Assembly: GCA_973895155.1 (NCBI GenBank)
Contig: OZ316891.1
Coordinates: 17,174,001-17,238,000, forward strand
Reading direction: 5' to 3'
DNA from: Marsupella aquatica
Taxonomy: Eukaryota > Marchantiophyta
Length of the DNA stretch: 64,000 nucleotides
The stretch's first letter is position 1. Each line of letters opens with the position of its first letter. The notes beneath the pieces are model-generated. The model did not search any database, had not been told where the DNA came from, and saw nothing but the letters and a program-made list of their open reading frames with translations. Position numbers and translations under genes: made by a program. Shown here in pieces: positions 44,563-56,300 of this stretch.

Positions 44563-44886
44563 TGTGGGGAGAAATCAGATCAGGAAAAACACTCCAAACA
44601 TACACGTGCTCAATAGTTACGTGGTTCGCCCCAAGGTTGGCTACGTCCACGGGAATACAAAGCTTTATAAACGGTTATATGTCTACTCAAGCATCACCAT
44701 AGCTCTCATCTCTTCAAGCTCTCATCTCTTGCTATATCCCTGTGTTCTCTCTTGAGAACTCACTTGTGTGTTCTCACACCACATACAAGTTGAAGAAATA
44801 AGGACCAATCTCTTCAACTAGGATTTACTCTAACCCTAGTTAACATACTAACCATAGTTCAACCCAAGACTGAGTTAACCTCTACA
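44563..44886 (-). repeat. Copia 5' LTR
   Basis: 324 bp, the partner of 38857-39180. About 10 single-base differences, mostly transitions. Confidence 0.95.
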
Positions 44887-44891
44887 GGCTG
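44887..44891. repeat. Copia target site duplication, right (GGCTG)
   Basis: Follows the 5' LTR; one transition from the left copy. Confidence 0.75.
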
Positions 44892-45180
44892 AGAGGGAGC
44901 TGCACTACAAGGCGTTCATCCATGAGAGTAAAATGCTGGACTTTAAATTGACCGTTAGAGACAGACAACCAAATCTTGATTTTTGGTGAATCCTCAGTAA
45001 TGGAATGCACATACTCCATCTGGGCATGCTCGGTGCAATTTGATAAATCAATCGCACTGCAATCTAGGAGAAGCTAAGTTGCAACATCCCAAAGTTGAGC
45101 AGTGATGGGTGGGACCTCCGCATGGATTGCATCTACTAGGCAAACACCAAATCTGAAGGCATAGGTCCCTAGGAGCATGT
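44892..45180 (-). pseudogene. LINE fragment, right part
   Basis: Minus-strand reading SITEDSPKIKIWLSVSNGQF continues the LINE ORF interrupted by the Copia element. The left end of homology is not defined beyond about 45.2 kb. Confidence 0.4.
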
Positions 45181-45871
45181 GGTCACACTTGGGTCCAAAT
45201 TCAAGAGATTTGGCACACAAATCAACCTGTTTTTAGTCTATGCAGACAGGCAGAGTACACAAATCGTCAAGGATGAGGATGCGGGGCCACATAATTTACT
45301 ACCCAAGCTACCGAAGGGGGAAACACAACGCTCGCTCCAACAGCCCTTCTGTCCTCCACATCGGCTAGCGAAGTCCATGAAACCATTTTTATTTCTGCAA
45401 TCTAGTAGCAGAACTCAGTCGACACACTGGATGTTCCTAGCACAATATCCATGACATGTGACGATAAATATTGTTCTTGCACAAGCTTGGCAAATCGGAC
45501 CTTCACCTGAGAAATTTGCACAAGTTGAACAAGGACTTCTCCTTTCCGTCTTTGGAGCTATACTATGCCGTACTTCAGGAGTCCTCGCTTGATTGCCTGC
45601 AATTGTTCTTGAATAAGAGCGAAGCAAAATCCGTCGCTGTCCTCAGCAATTCAGCGCTCTTGTGAATCCTCTCGCAGCAGCGGATGGATGCGAGGCCATG
45701 GAGTGTTTACAGTCCAAGGTCCAGCTGAGCGCAGATGGATGCGTGGCCACAGTGGATGTCAAGTCCAAACTTGTGCATAAGTCCAAAATAAGCGCACAGA
45801 GTTCACGGTTCGAGGAGCAAGTCCTGTTCGCTACAGTTCACGGGTTATGTCATCTAGTCATAACATACAAC

Positions 45872-45898
45872 TACGGGAGCCTGTTTTGGGCTCCCGTA
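45872..45898. repeat. Inverted repeat, 10-bp arms and 7-nt loop
   Basis: TACGGGAGCC and GGCTCCCGTA flank TGTTTTG. Perfect arms. Confidence 0.9.
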
Positions 45899-47941
45899 AG
45901 TTTAGGGCATATATAGTCCGTAATTGCAGGGTTATGGACGGGTGTTAACCCCCCTATCCCCTACTCTGAGACACCCTATGTAGAGTCAAGTCACTTTTGT
46001 CCATCCTCATTCAAATTTTGACCTTATAGACCCTCATATCAGTTTTGTTTGTATTGGGAGTTATGGTCTAGAGGCCTCACTCTAGACATAGGCCCGTAAG
46101 AGTAGACTTCAATTGGCTCCTTTATAATAAGATGATGAATGGAGGGGCCAGGTGGGGATTGTAATCAATGCATTGCTTGAGATCAAGAGGACAAAGTTTA
46201 GACCACTATACAGGTCAAAATTTTGCCATTACTCATCAGGACCCACCAGTTGCCATGTAGGTTTGGGCATACCAATGCTGAAGTGGCCGCCAGAAGTTTC
46301 TAGAGTCAAGTATGGCCATCCATCTTAAATTCATAGCTTGGATGACATCTTAGTTTTGAAAAGAAAGACTTGTGTCACTCTCTTATCATTTAATTAATTA
46401 AATGGAAATGGGCAAGCAAGCAGCATCTAAAGAGGGACCCAAGAGATTGAAATAAATGAGTTTGCTAGGAACAGTCACCTGAATTAGTGCCCAAAGAAGA
46501 GGAACAGCTTTTGCCTGGTATAGATTGGAGGGGACATTAAATGTTTATATCCTTCCTCCCAGCCTTTGAGCATCTAGTGGAAAGTTCCCTAAAGAGGACA
46601 GAAGGGAATGGGACAGAAATGTGTTGTGTAGCATCTAGAGGGAAGTGAAGTCAACCCACGATTCTACCTAATCCCCATATACACTATGTTTCATGATCAA
46701 GTGCACTGTTCATGACCTGCTCCCTAGAGCGAAGCCACAGGCCACAGGCTGAAATTTCTCTGGTACCAGACTGGAGAGTTTTTTTATGTAAACTATGTTT
46801 AGCCCCGGCTTCTTGGGCATAGGCAAGTGTATTTGGGCATGTAAATCCAAATTAAAAAATATTGTGGCATTCTCCCATATTTGTTTATTAATCTGTTCGT
46901 GTCTTTTTCCTAGAATGATACTATTTCACAATCCTTGCTTGTATGTATTTTGTAATGGTGGCATTACAAGATGTCTGGCCCCATTGTCTTCTTTCCAGTC
47001 AATCTGAAATTATATCTGGACCATAGAATGAGTGGAAATGGCTGCAAATGGCTTACAAGAACTTGTGAGGCCACTCAGGTTCCATGTCTACCCATCCTAC
47101 ATGGCAAGGAATGCGCCCAAGTATATCCTGATGTGGAGTGCTTATTTTGTCTCAAGTTTTACCTCCATAGGTGGTCCAAATATTTGCAAGCTTTGGTTCC
47201 TTCCTTCAAGGAATTAGCATTTACTGGTGTTCATTTCAATAGATTTTGGGTTAGGAGTCTCTCTTTAGAACAAGAAGTGACCCTCCAGTTTACTTTGGTG
47301 TTACAAAGTGTCTCCAACATCTTTGAAAAACCATCCTTATACTTCTGCACTCTGCAATGCCTGATCACTTGCCTACATTACTGACGTACTTGTTTGGGGG
47401 GATTTCTAAGGTATGGCTATGCTAAAATTTCATTAATGTCGGTATGATACCAGTCTTCCAATTCAGGTCAAACAGATCCTAGGAAATTCATTTATTACAA
47501 CCCCTTGGGTCCCATTCTTAGATGCTTCCCTCCTGCCCATTTCCATTTAGGCAATAACAGAGAGACCTCCAATTTAGCCTTTTGTGTGCAAATGGCTTTG
47601 TTGAGCCCCACGTTGGGAGGGGGTTTTCTCAGTAGTAAACGAGTGACCTTCAATTTTTCCCAGTGTCAAGCCTTTTATGTGCACAGGGCTTTGGTGGACC
47701 CCACTTTGGGACAGACCAAAATGGTTTAAATTCAGAACCTCAATTGTCACAATGAAGATTGGCACCACTCACTTAGGCTTGCGAGGACAACTAATGTTGT
47801 GGAAACTCTTCATGTATGTGGATCCATGTCTTCAACCTTCTATAAGCGAGGACAACTAAAGTTCAGCAAACTTTGCAATTATGTGGATCCCCTGCTGTCA
47901 CCTTCTATGAGCTATGGGCCGCATGCTTAAACCACCACTTG

Positions 47942-48176
47942 CCATATAAAAGGAGGAGTGTCCAAACTTCTCCCTTTTTCCCATTCCTCTCCTCTACCTT
48001 GAGGTTTTAATCCTCAATTTCCGGAAAACATACTAAAAATGGTGAAATTTGTGGAACCCCATATAAAAGGAGGAGTGTCCAAACTTCTCCCTTTTTCCCA
48101 TTCCTTTCCTCTACTGCGAGATTTTGCTCCTCAATTTCCAGAAAACATACTAAAAATGGTGAAATTTGTGGAACCA
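47942..48176 (+). repeat. 117-bp tandem duplication
   Basis: Unit starting CCATATAAAAGGAGGAGTG and ending GAAATTTGTGGAAC at 47942-48058 and 48059-48175, a handful of differences. Each unit contains a TATA-like ATATAAAAGG. Confidence 0.9.
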
Positions 48177-48204
48177 TGTTTTAGTCATGGCTAGTGGCTG
48201 TTTA

Positions 48205-48305
48205 AGCATTGAATGGCGGGACTCTATAAGCAACAATAATAATTGAGTTGCCTGTAACTAGCAGCATTGAATGGCGGGAACTCTATAGGCAACAATAATA
48301 ATAAG
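48205..48305 (+). repeat. Short tandem duplication (GCATTGAATGGCGGGA unit)
   Basis: GCATTGAATGGCGGGACTCT and GCATTGAATGGCGGGAACTC, each followed by CAACAATAATAAT, about 60 bp apart. Confidence 0.8.
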
Positions 48306-49929
48306 TGAGTTATCAAGGAATGCTCTTCACAATTTCTTCCATGGCTGGCAGAGCAACAATTTTATTGCCGTCCCACACCCTGAAGCTTGGAATGCTTGCT
48401 TGCACACTACTTGTGGCCATTTGTGATCTGTCACTACGCATTCTTGAGCACTTGTTTTTTCTAATGCAGCCGTCACCGCCACTTTCTCAGATTCTTTGAA
48501 GAGAAGATTTGGCAATGACGTATACAATCTGCCTGCATCGGACCTTGGCCTTCTTTGAATGTGAGTAGAGGTGGGGATGATCGTTTGCGTGCCTGGGAAA
48601 CTTGACCTGCTGCTTATGGGTTATCCTCGCTTGGCATTGGGGTCCAAAAGTACTTTATCTGCACAGATATAACAATTAGTACTCTGGTTGTGGGCACCTC
48701 TCAGCACAGCACAGTATCACAAAGTAAAGGCCTGAAGACCTGTGAACCCTGGTCGAAGCGTAGGCTTGACACTTCATTAGCAAACTGTAATGGCTGGCTG
48801 CCTGCCTGCATTTGGAACGTGGGCTTGAGGGTGACATCAGTCTCATTGTTACAAAATGCTGACGAGACTCAAATTTATCTCAGGGATGAGCAATTTATCC
48901 TTCAAGATTCTGTATTGTTTTTAAACGTACATTCTTGCGAGAGTTTGTGAGGAACCTCTTCTCACTTCGAAAGAAAGGAAGGGAACCTCAGCCCCGACCT
49001 TGGTCCCAATTTTGGCCTTGAGCGTAAGAGGTGCAGAACTTTACTGCTCGAATCTTTGTCTTCAAGTGCAATTGCGCGCCGTCGCACATACGGGCAATCT
49101 GAACTTGTCACTTGATTGCGTCTCTTACTAGGTTGGTGAGGACGTATGGCTGTAATCTCTATCAACGCATCTTGGACTTCGAAGCCTCGGAAATTCCGAA
49201 TCCAAATAGTCGCCAACTATAGCTCTGTATGTGGGCACACGCTAGAAGGGCACAAGAGGAAGCTTGTTGACCAAATTAAGTAAGCCAGGAGGTTTTCGAG
49301 GAGCGCTCCTGAGGGAGATGAGAGAGAACTCAGAGAGCTAGCTGGACGTAGGCGAGATTGTCTCTGTTGGAGAATTTTGTTGGGTTGTGGACGGGGCCAG
49401 CATCTGAGAAGCAAATCTCAGTTGTGGATGAGTTTTGTTTTTTCCTATCTGATAGAGGTGGGTAATTTGACGGAGGAGTTGCAGCCTTGCCTTGCTTCAG
49501 ACAAGGACCATGAACGCTTCTGATTTGGACTGCACGGTCCCTGACTCACTGACTGCCTCATTGACTGACTTTATACCACCTAGGGATTGCCGATTTGGGG
49601 ATGGCTGGCTGACTTGTTACTGGCCCTGCTGTTCTGCTATTAAACGAGAACAAAGTCTTTGCACCATTGCCACTACACTACAAGGTTCGTCCAGTTCGGC
49701 AATTGAAGTGAATAATTGGCACCTGTGCGCCAAAAGGAAAGGTACCTGGGCCAGCCAGCCTTCCCCCATTCGGCTCCCAGCTGGGCAATTCCGCAGCGAT
49801 GACAGAGGGATGGACAGGGATGGACAAGCAGCAGTATTTGGAGTGACGTGCATCTGACGACGAAGGAGTCAAGAATCCTATCTCTGACAGCCTAGATTTT
49901 TTAATTTGACTGCTTCTTCGTAAACCCAA

Positions 49930-50304
49930 ATTTCCAGCCTCCTTCCATCCTTCCTTGCCCTCGTCCTTTCCTTCTTCCTTCCTGGCTCTGCTATTCCAGA
50001 GGGACCTTTCCTCTCACCATCTGATGTGGTCTCGGACCTTTTCAGCTTCTGCTCAGAGACACTCCCGGGACTGCCGGAGCCGTGTCCTCTTCTCTCCTTC
50101 CAGAATGCTCTCCTTTCATTCATGTTGCGCTGAGTCGTATCTTTGCTCCCCCATTGGTTACTCTGACACCTCGCCTTTCATTTACACTGATTGATTGGAG
50201 TGTCGATCTTCGGACCCTGACCAAAGTCTCCCGCTCCCTTATCTTTTGCTGCTGCTGCTATTGCTGCTGCTTTGGCGTCTCCCGTGGTGCTTCCATCTCG
50301 TTGT
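49930..50304 (+). promoter_or_regulatory. Probable 5' leader of the kelch gene
   Basis: Strongly pyrimidine-rich DNA (CCTTCC, CTTCCTT and CTCTCC runs) directly before ATG 50305, as in many plant 5' leaders. No TATA box was identified, and the transcription start cannot be placed. Confidence 0.4.
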
Positions 50305-53300
50305 ATGGCTTCATCTTCTTCTGCAGCTGATGCGGTTGGGGTGCGGTGAATCAACCCTGTTTATATATATGCTATGACTGTTGTGCACTTCGATTTTGTT
50401 TCAATACTTCAGTACTGCCACTAGCACGCGAGGAGTAGGTGTCATCTCTGGATATGTGGCTGCGGCCAAAGAAATGGCGTGCCTCATATCAAGGCGTGGG
50501 TACTCTGCCTCTCTCCCTGTTTCATATCATACTCTTCACTGCTGGAACTGGATCGATGTGTATTCTCACTGCCTACCCTCTGAAACTGGATCGATATGTA
50601 CTCTCCCTGCCGACCCTGTTCTAGATGGGCTGAATCCTTGCCGTAGTAAGTTTTGCCTCCAGTGGCCTCCATGGTTTCATAAGTGGGCAACTCAGTCAAT
50701 TTTTGACAAGCAATTAACTGCCTAAGCTGATTTTTGTGGGCCGTGTAGTTCATTCAATGTCTCTTTCTCTCATCCACGAGTTATAGTCCGCTTGATAGTT
50801 TTATGCAGTTGCACAAGCGAGAGATACTCTCACTTTGAATAGAGAAGGCGAATTTTCGGCGAGTCTTGAGCTGGGATGTTTGCAAATGGCCTGATGTGTT
50901 AGGTTTTTCGAGAAATCTTGCTGTTTCTTGAGCTTGGCCTGCAGCAAGAAATCCTCTCGTTTCGTTTGTAAATTGTGCAGGGCAGGGTGATTTCTTCCAC
51001 TTTCTTTGATCAACCATTACTGCCAGTCGGCTCTTTGGATCCCGGCTGGTATCCTGCCAGCAACAGGATGAAGTCAATTATCAATTCACTACCTTCATGT
51101 GAATCCCAACTCCATTGTTTCCTAAAAGAATTCTCATCCATCGTTCCTTAGACTCGTCTCTGGTTATTTGGTTCCTATTGTACAATTGGCCTAAGGTGGA
51201 ATTCTTATGGATGGAACATTACAAGCCAACTCTTGACTGAAGCTAACTATTCGGTAAAGGCCGGCGATAGCAAGTTCGCCTGGTCAGACGGGTTTATGTG
51301 CAACTCCCAATTAATATGTCCACTCAGGTTTGATCTTGATGCAAAAGTTTTCTTCTACTGACCTGGTAATTGAGGTTAAAAAGGCTGAGAGTAGTACTGT
51401 GTGTTTCCTGGTGCACAGGAATTGATGCTCCTCATAAGTTATACCCCGATTACAATATTGAAATAATCTATCCTCTCTGAAAAGTGTAGGTTCTCCCCGA
51501 ACTGTCCTTAAAATATTTGCCAATTTAATTTTAAGCCGTCAGAGGGAGCCTGTGCGACGTCTTTGAATGACTACAAGAGATGATGGCCTCCGCGGAGGGG
51601 TATGGTTTCCGCAGTAGGGCTGGCTATGCTGCATAGCTCATTGTTGACATGCGTTGCCTACAATATCTCCCTCCCAATTGACTTGTCTGGTGCTGCCTCT
51701 TACGCGTGCAAACGATGTCACCGCTGCGACTGTACGCCTTGGGTCTCACAGCAGGGAATTAAATTTAGCCTTCCACCTGCAGCTATCAAACTGAGCAGGA
51801 CTGGCGTGATGAATTTTGAAGTTTAGCAGAAATTGCTGGAGAAGAAGTCGGTTGAAGAAAAGATGATGCCACTGTCAACACAGAAGAAAAACCACATGCT
51901 ACCAGATTACCATTAATCTAACTGAAGTGTGAACCGCATGAATAAAAATAATTAATTTAATACTTGCTCTCGCTCTCTTTGATGACTCCATGAGGGTATT
52001 ACACCCGCCATCTGAAACAGGCTCTATGGGGGGAAGACTACAATAGAAGTTCTAGAATTTGTTTTGGGTGTTATTGCAGCCAGAGTACGCTGCCACATTC
52101 ATTCATTCAAGTCTGTCTTCCCATTTTAAATTGGCTGTGTCCTGATTGATGAACTGATGCCGGGGGTCGTGACACACAGGATCCCATACCAGAGCCAGTG
52201 GTGGAGTCCTTTGACCAAATTACTTCGGAGCTTGAGTGGAATCGTCTTCTTCTTCATGGCTCTGTGCCAATTCCACGCTACAAGGTTCACCCTCTACTTA
52301 TTGCTGCTTGTCTCTAAAACGAGTCAGGGAGCGATTTGAAATCTTTTGATTCTAACAAACTAGAATGACTCTCAGTTGTTACTCCCAAGATCCTACTTAC
52401 AATATACGAAGTCCAACTCTGAAAGTGGCTGAAGTGCTTTGTCTTGAAGCTCTGTATCTTGGGATATGAGAAAAGTTGCCAAATAAATGAGCTATGCAGC
52501 ACCCTTGAACTAACTGTTGTGGATAATGTCGACGACCAGTGAAAGCAGGAGTGTTGAGTAGTAGGAAACCACTTTTGAGTCCGAAGGTGAAATTGATAGT
52601 TTAAGGTTTCAAGTTCATCAATTGTTACTGGTCCTAAACTGCATTGTTGGAAGCTGCCAAGGCAACAATGAAGGAGTACTCACTAAACCTGGACAGCGTA
52701 CTTAGTTTCAGGTCCACTCAGAAACAAATAGACTGTAAGTGGAACTTTCAATTCCACAATAAATGCTAATGAGCAAGGCAGGCCTCCGTAAATATATGTT
52801 TCAGCCCAAGCAAAGTCTAAACACTCACTTACCTGAATGGATGCCAAGAAAATGGCCGGAGCGTAGCTGGTTCTTCCAACGATGGACAGAGCTTTGACAA
52901 GTCCTGACCTTTTGCAGCATGCAGCAGTAGCTGTTGGCCGACGAATGTTTGTCACTGGGGGAACTTCACCTCCGGGAAACCTGAATGATGTCCAGGTACA
53001 TAATATAACAGTGGACAATAATTCGAGTATTAATGGGATGAGGAGGATCGGTGTGGACTGTTACGTTGTGCAATTGCTCCTTCCCATTGCATAATTCTTG
53101 ATGTTTCTTATCAAACAGTTGATGGAGCAAAAGACTAAGTTTGAATAATTGCCTTGTTGATAGGTGTTTCATTCGGAGAGGCTCACATGGGAGTCACTAA
53201 GCTGCCAGTCTCCCTTGTCTGATCTGCAAGTTCCTCGAGGGGAGCAGCATGATCCACCTTGTCCTAGCTGTACTGGTCACAGCCTGGTAAGCCAATTTAC

Positions 53301-56300
53301 TTTACTCACCATTCGAATAGTTTTCTGGATTCTAGCATTTTCCTCCAGCATTGTCCCTCTGAGAAACTGTGAAGCGGTCCATGACTGTGACCAATTGAGA
53401 AATGGATGTTGATACCGGAATGTGTTCTGAAGGTGTTTTGGGACAAGCAATTGGTGTTCGTTGGATGTCAAACAAAATCTGCATCCAAAACGGTCTCGGG
53501 TACGTTTTACAGCCTCGCGTCCTGTCTTTTGTGACAGGCCTGGATAACGGATGAATTCTGCAGGTCATTGACAGTTAATGAGTTTTCCTTTTGACAAAAC
53601 TAGAGTGCCGGCTCTTTTGGATGAAGACTGATTGGATTTTTGCACATGTTGAGGTTTTGGTATGCGACGTGTGTACCCTGTATCTAAGTAAAGATGGTTG
53701 CGCTGATTTGCATTGCGTTCAAACCACATAAAATGCCTGGTCTCAACTTCTGTACCTTCTCTATGCTGATTACAGTGTATAGGCCCAGGGAGGCAAATTA
53801 GATATGAGATTCAATACGGCTCTGACCCAACAACTTCAGAAAAGCTTGACCCTCTCCGTATAATTTGCAACTGCTGGAATGTACATTTTAGTGGAGAAAG
53901 TTCTCATTTAAAAAAAATGTTGAATCTGAGTAAACGAACGAAAGGTTGTAGAGTGTCTGTCTGACGTTTCGATCATCAGTTAAGTTGTAAGTACTTATCC
54001 ATGGACGATTTGGACTGACTTGCAGTGTTTTCGATGAGTTTGAATTCCCGCCGATGGTCCCCCCTTTCTCCTAAACTCAATGTTCCGGTAAGTCCTAGCT
54101 TCCCTTCCCTTATATTGCATTTCTTTCAACATCTGTGAGATCTTTCTATTTGAGCCATTCACAAGCCTCAGGTCGCAACAAACACTTTCATTGGAAAGTC
54201 CTGAATGCATGCTATTCTAGAGTATCATTGATGTTCTGCCAATAGAAACTTTGTTTCTTGTTCTGTATGAAGTCTGCGCGAACTGGACATACTGTTATCC
54301 AGATGGGTTCCACGCTCGTCTTATTCGGCGGTGAAGATATGAAGGGACACACCCAAAATGACATTCATGTTCTCGAGTTGAAGACTCTCGTATGGCTTCC
54401 TCTGGAGACAAGGTATGGCCGCCGATTAGTTTTTACATTTGAGATCTAACAATAGGAGGTTTTAATCTTGCTAGCCAAGGTTTGATACGATTCTTGTGGG
54501 ATCTATACTGGTTCAGCTATCAAGGTTTATTTTCAAGTTGGATCAGAAAATTTCTTTACATGAGAATAGGAACTGACCAGCTGTAGTTAGACATTGCACA
54601 TATCTGATGTATTGCCATAATTGTGATTGTGAAGTGGAACGAAGCCGTCTCCACGGAGAGATCATGCCGCCGCCTCTTCGTCCAGATGTCTTTGGATTTT
54701 TGGTGGCAAGTCAAAAACAGCATATTACAATGACACGTACTGCCTGGACTTTAACAATGTATGTCAAATCTATTCTATTGCTTGAATGTCTGGTTTTGAG
54801 ACTTTCATCTGTTGTGAAGCTTCTGAGGAATCTTTGCATGATTCCCAAACTTAAGGTACCCACAAAAATGTTCCCCTGTATGTACTTGTTTTGAAAGTGC
54901 AAACCTGTTGGAAGGCGACCTCACACGGTTTGATTTCCTTTCAGATGGAGTGGACTAAAGAGAAGACGAAAGGCCCAATTCCAACGGCTCGAGCAGGTCA
55001 TTCAGGAACTGTAGCTGGGAATAAGTGGTACATTGTAGGTGGAGAATCCAGAGGAAATGGTTGGTGGCATTGTGTTGCGGCTCAAAGCTTATTGTGTACA
55101 TTTTCATGTTTTCATAAGAGAAGGAAAATTCATCAGCTTCGCTAACAAAACAGCATGCATCCACTTGCTGTGAAAGGATTAAGAGTGCTAGGCATGAATA
55201 CAATAATAATCCAGAACTCTGGCTATGCATTTCCCTGCTGAATTCTCAGTTTGGGTTTTGGAATTCGCAATGTTTCTCTTGACATGATCTGGAACAAATT
55301 GTCCATTGGCCTGAGAAAGAAATACATAAAAGAATATATACGACAATGTTCCTATGACTGAACTACCGGGACAAGGAGTAAAACAGAATACAAGTGCCGG
55401 AACTGCCGAGCTTGGTCAGAACTTTACTGACACTTGACTCTTTTCTTCTGCGTGTTGCTCTTGCAGAAGTACTGAAGACGCTAGTCTTTAATCTGGATAC
55501 ACACGAATGGTTACAGTTTGCTAATATACGATCTGGTTCACCTCTAGCCCATGAGGTGTGTTGAGTCTGACCCTGCCAAGTTTTTTAGTCATTGTCCTCT
55601 CTATTCTCCAACTCTGGTGCTGACCCTACTGTATGAGGTTTAAAAGGCAAGCTATAATATGGCGCCATACCCGGGATTCTCTGTATTTCCCTTCACTTTA
55701 ACGGTGTGGGTTTCTCTCTATCAGGCCTGTGGTTCCGGTAATACCTGTTCTCAGACACAAGACCCTTCTTCACTATCTGAGACTGCTGTATTGCTCTGCA
55801 GGGCATCAGTTTGGTAGGAATGCAAAGCAATGGGAGGAATTTCGCTGTAGCTTTTGGAGGCCAGGATTCAAAGCCTAGCAATCTGGTATGGAGTATTGTT
55901 GCAATTCAGTCTTGTCCGGAAGATGACTATCCCTGCCAACTGCGTTATGAAATGTCATTTTGGCTTAACTTTATCCCAAGTAAAAAGTTTAAATACCCAA
56001 CGGGAACGCCCTGACCTTTCTGATTTGTCTGAATCTGTCTTGTTTCGATGTCCAATCAGATGTACGTACTGTTGCTACCTTCAACCAATGAGATTATGGC
56101 AGAAACCATGTCAGACATATCATCTGATCGCTCAGATTCCTTCGACGGTGTAGACTCTGTGAAGCCTACGGTTAGGGGTTCCGAATCTCCTCCATCTGTC
56201 AGAACGTCAAACGCTTCTAGCGTCGATGGAAGTTTAGCTGAGTCGACATTTGACCTTGACCTGGGAGAACTTCGATGTGGCGAGGAACCAGGTCCTGATG

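Larger units (their letters stand above)
38857..44886 (-). mobile_element. Ty1/Copia LTR retrotransposon
   Basis: Two 324-bp LTRs (38857-39180, 44563-44886) starting TGTGGGGAG and ending CCTCTACA, about 10 differences by eye (about 97% identical). The element is on the minus strand, so the 5' LTR is the right one. Gag, protease, integrase, RT and RNase H occur in Copia order (integrase before RT). All ORFs carry stops, so it is not autonomous now. It inserted into a LINE fragment. The high LTR identity makes it one of the younger insertions in the window. Confidence 0.95.
45181..49929. other. Intergenic DNA with local duplications, no gene recognised
   Basis: No ORF with a family motif. Features seen: a 10-bp-arm hairpin (45872-45898), diverged duplications at about 47580-47715 and 47770-47900, a 117-bp tandem duplication (47942-48176) and a duplicated GCATTGAATGGCGGGA unit (48205-48300). 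The open stretch at 45471-45665 (LHKLNKDFSFPSLELYYAVL) looks vaguely coding but is unassigned. Confidence 0.5.

Noticed and set aside
45471-45916. Protein-coding exon
   Set aside because: Two short open stretches look mildly coding, but no family, splice context or conservation could be seen.
49878-50123. Minus-strand 81-codon ORF
   Set aside because: Reverse complement of the pyrimidine-rich leader of the kelch gene; charged residues arise from GA-rich composition.
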